Assembly: GCA_030431085.1 (NCBI GenBank) | Contig: JAUIJW010000154.1 | Span: 1 to 5,852, forward strand | Origin: Bacteroidia bacterium | GTDB taxonomy: Bacteria > Bacteroidota > Bacteroidia > Flavobacteriales > Flavobacteriaceae | DNA: 5,852 nt | Reading direction: 5' to 3' | Shown here: positions 1 through 4,819 of the stretch, in pieces | Numbering within the stretch: position 1 is the stretch's first letter | How the letters are laid out: each line of letters begins with the position of its first letter | The notes under the pieces: generated by a model | Databases searched by the model: none | Seen by the model: only the letters and a program-made list of their open reading frames with translations | Told to the model about the DNA's origin: nothing | Position numbers and translations under genes: made by a program

Positions 1-379
1 GTTGATTTTAGGAAAAAAGTTTACTCATGATTTAGGAGATATTATGATGTTTTTTGATGAGCCAATAGGAGGGTCATCGTTTATACCTACATATGAGTTA
101 TCAAAATTTACAAAAAGAAAAGTTAAAGTTGCCTTAGGAGGTGATGGAGGAGATGAGTTGTTTTTTGGATATAAATGGTACAACGCTGCATTAAGCTACA
201 AAAACAAATATCTCAATAAACTGCGGAATTTTCTTTTGTCAAGAAATACTTTGGTTGAAGGCCTATTTAATGAGTTGAATTGGACTGGGATTGGGTACAA
301 AGAAGCATCAGCTCCTTCAGCTGACTACTTGCAAAAAGTCCAAACACAGAATCGGCTAATTTCAACAATGCATCACTAA
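1..379 (+). CDS. Asparagine synthase (glutamine-hydrolysing)-like protein, internal fragment, broken at its 3' side
   Basis: Only part of the C-terminal synthase domain is present. This domain activates aspartate (or a related carboxylate) with ATP and amidates it with ammonia released from glutamine. The gene enters from outside the window, so the TTG at position 2 is an internal codon and not a start. Counting from that codon, a DEP motif lies at residues 19-21, SSFIPTYELSK at 25-35 and LGGDGGDELFFGY at 45-57, the most conserved block of the synthase domain. The amidotransferase domain and the SGGxDS pyrophosphate motif would be upstream. After about residue 90 I recognise nothing. The last 17 or so codons (from about 326) are antisense to nhaC, so the stop at 377-379 is not native, and most of the rest of the domain is missing. 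Many such paralogues lie in cell-surface polysaccharide clusters, so true AsnB function is not certain. The family call is firm; the gene is not intact here. Confidence 0.85.
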   Translation, partial: LILGKKFTHDLGDIMMFFDEPIGGSSFIPTYELSKFTKRKVKVALGGDGGDELFFGYKWYNAALSYKNKYLNKLRNFLLSRNTLVEGLFNELNWTGIGYKEASAPSADYLQKVQTQNRLISTMHH

Positions 380-1457
380 TTCTTGCTAGTGCTCCTATGG
401 CATCCATTACCCCACCATAAACCATGGCGCAAATAATTAACCAAATGGTGCCTAACATACCGTTCATTCCTCCAGAAGAAAACAAATCATTTAATGCTTC
501 ATTAGTGGTTTCAACAGAGGTTTCAACTGTAATAGCATTCATCACCCCCATATAAGCAGATTTAAAAGTCAAACTATTGGCTTGAGCAACATTCATTACT
601 ACTTCAGGTTGAAAAATAATGGCAAAAACCCCTCCTAATAACGTGCCAAATAGCAGCGCTATCAATGGCTTTGTTTTCTTAATAATTAACACGATAACGG
701 CTAACGGTACCAGTAACAACCACGGACTGATATAAAAAGCATCTTCAATAGCATTTAAAATGGATAAAGAATTGGCTTCACCACTAGTATCTATAGTTAC
801 ACTTAAAATAATAAAGACAATTAATGTAATGATAATGGTTGGTACAGTAGTATAGGCCATGTATCTAATATGGGTAAATAAATCTGTACCTGCCATGGCA
901 GGTGCGAGATTAGTTGTATCTGATAGGGGCGACATTTTATCACCAAAATAAGCGCCAGACAATACAGCGCCGGCTACCATGCCTAACGGTATATTTAAAG
1001 CACCTCCTATACCTACTAAAGCTATACCTACGGTGGCAGAGGTTGTCCACGAACTACCAGTAGCTATAGAAATAATAGCACAAATAACCACAGTCGCTGG
1101 TAAAAAAATTGTTGGGTTTAAAATTTTTAAGCCGTAAAAAATCATGGTGGGAATTACGCCACTTATAAGCCAAGTACCTGCCAGAGCCCCAACCATTAAT
1201 AAAATTAATATCGCTCCCGAAGTAGATTTTAAATTATTAGCGACTTCATCGATCATTTGTTTGTAATCCACTTTATTAAAAAAGCCAACTACAGCGGCAA
1301 TAGCACCTCCAAGCAACAAGATAAATTGATTCGATCCGCTTAAAGCGTCATCACCATACACATAAACATTATAGGCCAGCATACACACCAATGTAATTAC
1401 AGGGACTAAGGCTTCGTAAATACTTAACTCTTTATTTTTTACAATTTTTGTGCTCAT
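267..1457 (-). CDS. nhaC: NhaC-family Na+/H+ antiporter, 3'-truncated
   Basis: This is an inner-membrane secondary transporter of the NhaC family, which exchanges protons for sodium and serves pH and salt homeostasis. The frame has 396 codons. Hydrophobic segments lie at about residues 13-33, 44-60, 80-102, 113-133, 141-165, 203-222, 244-260, 265-283 and 333-352. Family signatures are TGSSWTT (133-139) and the polar SGAYFGDKMSPLSDTTN stretch (167-183), where the family carries its ion-handling residues. NhaC proteins usually have about 450-500 residues. Here similarity stops near residue 377 (VFGLFAS), and the last 19 residues are read from the neighbouring fragment, so roughly 100 C-terminal residues, including the last conserved transmembrane block, are missing. 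The start at 1457 fits the usual short cytoplasmic N-terminus; no Shine-Dalgarno is evident. It is divergent from the DinB-like gene across 107 bp. As drawn it is probably non-functional, unless the break is an assembly error. Confidence 0.9.
   Translation of the reverse strand: MSTKIVKNKELSIYEALVPVITLVCMLAYNVYVYGDDALSGSNQFILLLGGAIAAVVGFFNKVDYKQMIDEVANNLKSTSGAILILLMVGALAGTWLISGVIPTMIFYGLKILNPTIFLPATVVICAIISIATGSSWTTSATVGIALVGIGGALNIPLGMVAGAVLSGAYFGDKMSPLSDTTNLAPAMAGTDLFTHIRYMAYTTVPTIIITLIVFIILSVTIDTSGEANSLSILNAIEDAFYISPWLLLVPLAVIVLIIKKTKPLIALLFGTLLGGVFAIIFQPEVVMNVAQANSLTFKSAYMGVMNAITVETSVETTNEALNDLFSSGGMNGMLGTIWLIICAMVYGGVMDAIGALARISDALLKLADSVFGLFASSQLKELMLLCTQSQSNSTH
300..335. other. Junction joining two truncated convergent genes (rearrangement breakpoint or chimeric join)
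   Basis: On the - strand, NhaC-like sequence is recognisable down to the Ser codon at 327-329 (residue 377, after VFGLFAS) and then turns into unrelated residues until a stop at 267-269. On the + strand, the asparagine-synthase frame becomes antisense nhaC from about 326 to its stop at 379. Neither gene has its natural end. The region contains the 8-bp palindrome TCAGCTGA (317-324) and a short direct repeat TCAGCT (308-313 and 317-322), which could mark a microhomology join. The exact breakpoint cannot be fixed without homologues. Confidence 0.65.
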
Positions 1458-1493
1458 TCAATCTAATCTTTATTTAGGCAGGGTAATGTTACG

Positions 1494-1501
1494 CAAATTC
1501 A
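1494..1501 (-). promoter_or_regulatory. Possible -7 box for nhaC (TGAATTTG)
   Basis: Read on the - strand this is TGAATTTG, one mismatch from the Bacteroidota -7 consensus TAnnTTTG, 36 bp ahead of the nhaC ATG. No TTG or TTTG lies at the expected 19 bp or so further upstream, so the call is weak. Confidence 0.25.
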
Positions 1502-1515
1502 ATGACATTAAAAAA

Positions 1516-1544
1516 TTGCGAATTATTTCGTACTTTAGTATAAT
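1516..1544 (+). promoter_or_regulatory. Possible promoter of the DinB-like gene
   Basis: TTGCGA (1516-1521) and TATAAT (1539-1544) are separated by 17 bp, which would place the transcript start about 14 bp ahead of the ATG at 1565. The layout is the generic sigma-70 type. The nearby TACTTTAG (1531-1538) is one base off the Bacteroidota TAnnTTTG box but lacks a -33 element at the right distance. It is the only reasonable candidate in the divergent spacer, and AT-rich sequence makes chance matches likely. Confidence 0.3.
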
Positions 1545-1564
1545 AACCCCCTAAAAATCAAACC

Positions 1565-2131
1565 ATGAAAAAAATTATTCTATCGTTCATTTTACTCGCC
1601 ACATTGAGTTTATTTGCTTTTATAACCATTGAAAAAAATAATATGGTTAAAGAAAAACACCGCTTTGCGGAAGTACTTAAACATGCTAAAGCTTATACTA
1701 TTGAGGTAGCTGAAGCTATGCCAGCAGATAAATACACTTTTAAAACTACAGACTCAGTCAAAACATTTGGGGAGCAAATGGCCCATATTGGCATGTCTAC
1801 AGAAATGATGGTTAACCTTTTTATTAAAGGAGAGAAAATGGAAATTAACCCTGAAGAAGGTGCTGCCATGGAAAAAAAGTTAGGCGCCTCGAAAGAAGAA
1901 TGTATTAAATTACTTAATCATTCTTTTGATAATGCCATTGAAACACTAAACGGCATGTCTGATGACGATTTAAAAACTACTTTTGAGTTTTTCTTTATGC
2001 CAGAAAAACCTAAATTTTCAAAATCTGAGGGTTATCAATTTATACGTGATCACATTACCCATCATCGTGGACAAGCCATTGTTTACCTCAGAATGCAAGA
2101 CCAAAAAGCACCTATGTATCGTGCATTTTAA
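1565..2131 (+). CDS. DinB-family putative metal-dependent protein with an N-terminal signal or anchor
   Basis: The 188-residue product fits the DinB/YfiT-like four-helix bundle, a large family of putative metal-dependent enzymes (some are thiol-dependent transferases) mostly without known substrates. The metal-binding triad can be seen: H74 in the second helix (FGEQMAHIG) and H163 plus H167 in the HxxxH of DHITHHRGQ near the C-terminus, followed by AIVYLRM, a typical ending. Residues 1-20 are KK plus a hydrophobic run, consistent with a signal peptide or uncleaved membrane anchor; no clear cleavage site or lipobox Cys is present. Most DinB-fold proteins are cytoplasmic, so an exported form is a little unusual, although Bacteroidota have others. 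The ATG at 1565 is chosen because it yields this leader. The gene is transcribed alone, between a divergent spacer and its own terminator at 2153-2185. No DNA-damage role should be read from the family name. The fold call is confident; the function is unknown. Confidence 0.87.
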   Translation: MKKIILSFILLATLSLFAFITIEKNNMVKEKHRFAEVLKHAKAYTIEVAEAMPADKYTFKTTDSVKTFGEQMAHIGMSTEMMVNLFIKGEKMEINPEEGAAMEKKLGASKEECIKLLNHSFDNAIETLNGMSDDDLKTTFEFFFMPEKPKFSKSEGYQFIRDHITHHRGQAIVYLRMQDQKAPMYRAF

Positions 2132-2152
2132 GGCAAAAACATCTAACACTTT

Positions 2153-2185
2153 AAAAGGCCTCACCATGGTGAGGCCTTTTTTTTT
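2153..2185 (+). terminator. Rho-independent terminator of the DinB-like gene
   Basis: A perfect 28-bp palindrome (2153-2180) has the stem GGCCTCACC / GGTGAGGCC flanked by AAAA and TTTT, and runs into nine T residues (2177-2185). It lies 21 bp after the stop codon at 2129-2131. The hairpin is GC-rich in an AT-rich context, so termination should be strong. Confidence 0.9.
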
Positions 2186-2242
2186 GTAATCTACGCAACC
2201 TATTTAATGTTTTAGCATCTATGTAATGTAAACCCCTATTAC

Positions 2243-2557
2243 TTGAACTTAGAACACAAAATATTACACTATTTATCAAACCATCATCATGGTAATTTTG
2301 TAGACATTACTTTTATTGACGATGATTATGATACTATGTCAAGTACACTTCGAGAGTTGCAAGGTAAAAATCTTGTAATTGTTGACTCTCGTAAAAGGCG
2401 TGATTTTGGTAGCTTGGGAATAAGCTATGAAAGAAAGAAAATACTACGAGCAAAGATTAATTCTAATGGTAGATTTTATCTTCATCAGTTAGAAAACAAA
2501 ATTCTTAAAAATAGAAAAAGAAAAAAATGGAGATTTGCCTCTCTGTTTAATTTTTAA
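2243..2557 (+). CDS. Small basic hypothetical protein, possible winged-helix fold
   Basis: I do not recognise this 104-residue protein. The frame is open from an in-frame TAG at 2213-2215 and has no in-frame ATG before codon 32, so the most likely start is the TTG at 2243; no Shine-Dalgarno or clear promoter is visible ahead of it. The layout suggests a small winged helix: a first helix (HKILHYLSNHHHG, residues 5-17), an acidic turn (DDDYD, 26-30), a second helix (TMSSTLRELQGKNLVIV, 31-47), a basic segment (RKRRD, 50-54), then a strand plus helix AKINSNGRFYLHQLE (70-84) like the ending of many MarR- or PadR-like domains. The tail (residues 85-100) is rich in Lys and Arg, which would suit nucleic-acid binding. 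It has no signal peptide or membrane segment. It sits between the DinB terminator and its own terminator at 2590-2618, so it is a separate unit, which supports a real gene. The fold and function are inferences. Confidence 0.65.
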   Translation: MNLEHKILHYLSNHHHGNFVDITFIDDDYDTMSSTLRELQGKNLVIVDSRKRRDFGSLGISYERKKILRAKINSNGRFYLHQLENKILKNRKRKKWRFASLFNF

Positions 2558-2589
2558 AATATACTCAAAATTGATCCTCGGATTATTGG

Positions 2590-2618
2590 GGGCTTGAAAA
2601 ATTTCAAGCCCTTTTTTT
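2590..2618 (+). terminator. Rho-independent terminator of the small hypothetical gene
   Basis: Inverted arms GGGCTTGAAA (2590-2599) and TTTCAAGCCC (2602-2611) are followed by seven T residues (2612-2618), 32 bp after the stop of the 2243-2557 gene. Read from the sulfatase side (- strand) the hairpin lacks a following T run, so it mainly serves the + strand gene, although it also lies 12 bp past the sulfatase stop. Confidence 0.88.
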
Positions 2619-2630
2619 ATACTATATTTC

Positions 2631-4277
2631 TTATTTACCTTTATTGATGGCATTAATCTTTTCTAAGTAATCATTAACATATTTTTGATCTAATTCTTTT
2701 GAATCACCATATTTTTTTCTAATATCATTAAGCCTTTGTTTCATATCACTAACCACCTGAGTATACTTTGAATCATGGTATACATTGTTCATTTCATAGG
2801 GGTCATTCTTCCGATCATAAAGTTCCCATTCGTCTACATCATAATAAAAATGTATTAATTTATATTCTTCAGAAACTATAGCATAGTGTCTCTTAACCAT
2901 ATGAATAGAAGGATATTCGTAGTAATGATAATACACCGCATCTCTATTCCATTTTTCTTCTTCTCCTTTAAATAATGGCAATAGACTTTCACCTTGCATA
3001 TCATTTGGCACCTCAACTTGTGCCGCTTCTAATATTGTTTGAGCAAAATCAAGGTTCTGAACCATTTGTGCATTTCTTGATCCTGGTGCAATAACCCCGG
3101 GCCACCTTACTAGTAATGGTGTTCTGAATGATTCTTGGTAAACAAACCTTTTATCAAACCAACCGTGTTCTCCTAAATAGAATCCTTGGTCTGAGGTATA
3201 CATGATCAACGTATTTTGAGTTAAACCATGCTGATCTAAATAATCTAAAAGAATACCTACGTTTTCATCGACAGCTGCAATAGTAGCCAAATAATCTTGC
3301 ATATATCTTTGATAGCGCCATTGCATTTTTTGTTTTTCCGTCATTTGCGGATATTTACTCTTAAAATCCTCATTCATAAATCCATACACACTATCCCATG
3401 AGGCTCTTTGTTCCGGTGTCATTCTGCCAACTTCTCTTCTAAAAGCTTCTTTATCCCACCCAGATACATCTTTAATTCCTAATTCATCCATCACTTCTGG
3501 ATAAATTTTACTGTCTCCTGCCCAATTCATATGTTTTAGCAAATTCATCTCCGCCGTTTTTGCTGCGGTTCCCCTACCTTTATAGTCGTCAAACAGCGTT
3601 TTTGGTTCCGAAAATTTTTTATGAATGTATTGTCTATAATGTCTAGGTGGAGGTAGCCATTCTCTATGAGGTGCTTTGTGCAAATACATCAACATAAAAG
3701 GTTTTTCTTTATCTCTCTCATTATCCAACCAGTCTAGAGTCATATCTGTAATAATATCGGTTACATATCCTTCTACTCTTATTTTACCCTCATTTTTGGT
3801 GATAAAATCCGGATTGTAATAAGCTCCTTGGCCCGGCAATATCTTAAATTGATCAAATCCTTTTGGATTATTACCAAAATGCAATTTGCCAAACATAGCT
3901 GTTTGATATCCGGCTTGTTGCAGATATTGAGGAAACGTTATTTGCGTATCATCAAACGGGAAGTGATTGTCTGTTTTTCCATTAATATGACTGTGTTTAC
4001 CTGTTAAAATAACAGCTCTTGAGGGCGCACAAATAGAATTTGTTACACATGCATTATCAAACACCATTCCCTCGGTTGCCAACCTATCAATATTTGGTGT
4101 TTTAATCAGCTTATCACTATAAGCACTAATGGCTTGATAAGCATGATCATCAGACATCATAAAAATGATATTGGGTTTTTTCTTAAGTACTTCTTCCAAA
4201 TTTATACTTTGTTGAGCATATACATATTGCTGTATCAGTAACAAAAGCACAAGTAATTTCTGGTGTTTCAAATCCAT
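2631..4277 (-). CDS. Exported type I (formylglycine-dependent) sulfatase, resembling the N-acetylglucosamine-6-sulfatase-like subfamily
   Basis: This is an alkaline-phosphatase-fold sulfatase that hydrolyses sulfate esters, probably on a sulfated glycan. A signal peptide ends near VYA|QQ (residues 19-23), so it acts in the periplasm or on the cell surface. The metal site is SDDH (D43, D44) and SDQG (D363, Q364). C83 in CAPSR (83-87) is the Cys converted to formylglycine, with R87, K94 and H97 in LTGKxxH. Further likely active-site residues are K131 and H133 (GKLHFG, where GKWHxG is more usual), H204 (KAPHREW), H371 (LGEHGW) and K376 (DKR). LPGQGAYYNPDF (147-158), the RMTPEQRASWDSVYG segment (285-299) and YQRYMQDYLATIAAVDENVG recall the subfamily often annotated as GlcNAc-6-sulfatase or heparan/mucin sulfatase (SulfAtlas S1_11-like, from memory). 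Being a Cys-type enzyme, it needs a maturation enzyme encoded elsewhere. The length of 548 is normal and the gene looks intact. No SusC/D, glycoside hydrolase or lyase lies beside it, so the substrate stays open. Confidence 0.93.
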   Translation of the reverse strand: MDLKHQKLLVLLLLIQQYVYAQQSINLEEVLKKKPNIIFMMSDDHAYQAISAYSDKLIKTPNIDRLATEGMVFDNACVTNSICAPSRAVILTGKHSHINGKTDNHFPFDDTQITFPQYLQQAGYQTAMFGKLHFGNNPKGFDQFKILPGQGAYYNPDFITKNEGKIRVEGYVTDIITDMTLDWLDNERDKEKPFMLMYLHKAPHREWLPPPRHYRQYIHKKFSEPKTLFDDYKGRGTAAKTAEMNLLKHMNWAGDSKIYPEVMDELGIKDVSGWDKEAFRREVGRMTPEQRASWDSVYGFMNEDFKSKYPQMTEKQKMQWRYQRYMQDYLATIAAVDENVGILLDYLDQHGLTQNTLIMYTSDQGFYLGEHGWFDKRFVYQESFRTPLLVRWPGVIAPGSRNAQMVQNLDFAQTILEAAQVEVPNDMQGESLLPLFKGEEEKWNRDAVYYHYYEYPSIHMVKRHYAIVSEEYKLIHFYYDVDEWELYDRKNDPYEMNNVYHDSKYTQVVSDMKQRLNDIRKKYGDSKELDQKYVNDYLEKINAINKGK

Positions 4278-4299
4278 TATATTTTAAATCTTAATTAAG

Positions 4300-4307
4300 C
4301 AAAACTA
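4300..4307 (-). promoter_or_regulatory. -7 box of the sulfatase promoter (TAGTTTTG)
   Basis: On the - strand TAGTTTTG matches the Bacteroidota -7 consensus TAnnTTTG fully and lies 22 bp ahead of the sulfatase ATG, a plausible short leader. No TTG or TTTG occurs at the usual -33 distance; that place is taken by one arm of an inverted repeat (4323-4330). The promoter may therefore depend on an activator. Confidence 0.5.
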
Positions 4308-4322
4308 TATTAACATAATTTT

Positions 4323-4365
4323 AAACTACTATTATTTAGCAGCTTAAGAGCATCAAAAGTAGTTT
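4323..4365. repeat. Inverted repeat AAACTACT / AGTAGTTT upstream of the sulfatase
   Basis: The 8-bp arms at 4323-4330 and 4358-4365 are separated by 27 bp. The arm nearer the sulfatase coincides with the expected -33 region of the promoter whose -7 box is at 4300-4307. It could be a two-site operator. Alternatively, as the right arm runs into seven T residues (4363-4369), it could be a weak + strand hairpin terminator with a long loop. Chance is also possible in DNA this AT-rich. Confidence 0.3.
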
Positions 4366-4486
4366 TTTTAAACTTAACATAAAAACTAACTTTCTAAACA
4401 GTGGGGTGAGATTAAATAATATTGTATTCTATGTTACGAGCATAAAATCATACAGTAATTAATTGAAGAATCTGAGGTAGTATCAT

Positions 4487-4519
4487 AAAAAAATCCTGCT
4501 ATATTCTAGCAGGATTTTT
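4487..4519 (-). terminator. Terminator of the tRNA-Val gene
   Basis: A 13-bp stem has the core ATCCTGCTA / TAGCAGGAT around the 5-nt loop at 4502-4506. On the - strand it is followed by seven T residues (complement of 4487-4493), and it begins four bases after the tRNA 3' end. A T run on the + strand (4515-4519) makes it potentially bidirectional, though no + strand gene precedes it. Confidence 0.88.
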
Positions 4520-4522
4520 CTG

Positions 4523-4597
4523 TGGGCAATGAGGGATTCGAACCCCCGACCCCCTCGGTGTAAACGAGGTGCTCTGAACCAACTGAGCTAATTGCCC
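4523..4597 (-). tRNA. tRNA-Val (anticodon TAC)
   Basis: The 75-nt gene folds as a complete cloverleaf. The acceptor arms are GGGCAAT / ATTGCCC (7 bp, discriminator A), the D arm GCTC / GAGC, the anticodon stem CCTCG / CGAGG with loop TTTACAC, and the T arm GGGGG / CCCTC around TTCGAAT (one G-T pair). The anticodon TAC (4560-4562) reads GTA and other GTN valine codons. The A-box-like TAGCTCAGTTGG and the GGTTCGAATCC block are intact. CCA is not encoded (the discriminator is followed by CAG) and must be added by nucleotidyltransferase. It is a single gene, not part of a tRNA cluster, with its own promoter (4608-4638) and terminator (4487-4519). I see no attachment-site duplication of its 3' end within the window. 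Confidence 0.97.
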
Positions 4598-4607
4598 TAA
4601 GCGGATG

Positions 4608-4638
4608 CAAATATAATTGAGTTTTTGTTTCTGACAAA
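4608..4638 (-). promoter_or_regulatory. Promoter of tRNA-Val, perfect Bacteroidota -33/-7 match
   Basis: On the - strand TTTG (4635-4638) and TATATTTG (4608-4615) are separated by exactly 19 bp, a full match to the primary sigma factor consensus of Bacteroidota (TTTG, about 19 bp, TAnnTTTG). The -7 box ends 10 bp ahead of the mature tRNA 5' end, giving a 5' leader of only a few bases. This is the strongest promoter call in the window and supports the phylum assignment. Confidence 0.87.
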
Positions 4639-4670
4639 CATTTTAAATAATTATTTTCATCTTTTTTCAT

Positions 4671-4704
4671 AAAAAAACTTCACTTGCCTAAAAGTGAAGT
4701 TTTT
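4671..4704 (-). terminator. Terminator downstream of folC
   Basis: Arms CTTCACTT (4678-4685) and AAGTGAAG (4692-4699) enclose the 6-nt loop at 4686-4691, and the stem is lengthened to 13 bp by A and T runs. On the - strand it is followed by seven T residues (complement of 4671-4677). It lies about 115 bp past the folC stop and 33 bp ahead of the tRNA promoter, separating the two units. T residues on the other side make it formally bidirectional. The folC-to-terminator gap (4705-4819) is AT-rich and holds no gene. Confidence 0.87.
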
Positions 4705-4819
4705 AGTTAGTAGTAGATTTTATCATTATTTGAAATTATATTCAAATCATTTAAAAACTAGTTATTCAAATTTAAGTTAAAAATCTTAAACTTCAAAAAA
4801 TTACATTTTCTGCCATAAC

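Noticed and set aside
1983..2189. Open frame of 68 codons on the + strand overlapping the end of the DinB-like gene
   Set aside because: It lies out of frame inside a well-supported gene and runs through the terminator hairpin. Its translation has no domain character.
2221..2228. ATG codons at 2221 and 2226 as starts for the small hypothetical gene
   Set aside because: Both are in another frame and are followed at once by TAA, so they cannot start this protein.
4523..4597. tRNA-Val as an integration site for a mobile element
   Set aside because: No integrase gene and no repeat of the tRNA 3' end are visible in the window, and the flanks are ordinary genes.
4728..4747. Inverted repeat ATTTGAA / TTCAAAT, with another TTCAAAT at 4765-4771
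   Set aside because: It is AT-rich, short-armed and lies in the untranslated stretch between folC and its terminator. Such matches are expected by chance at this base composition.
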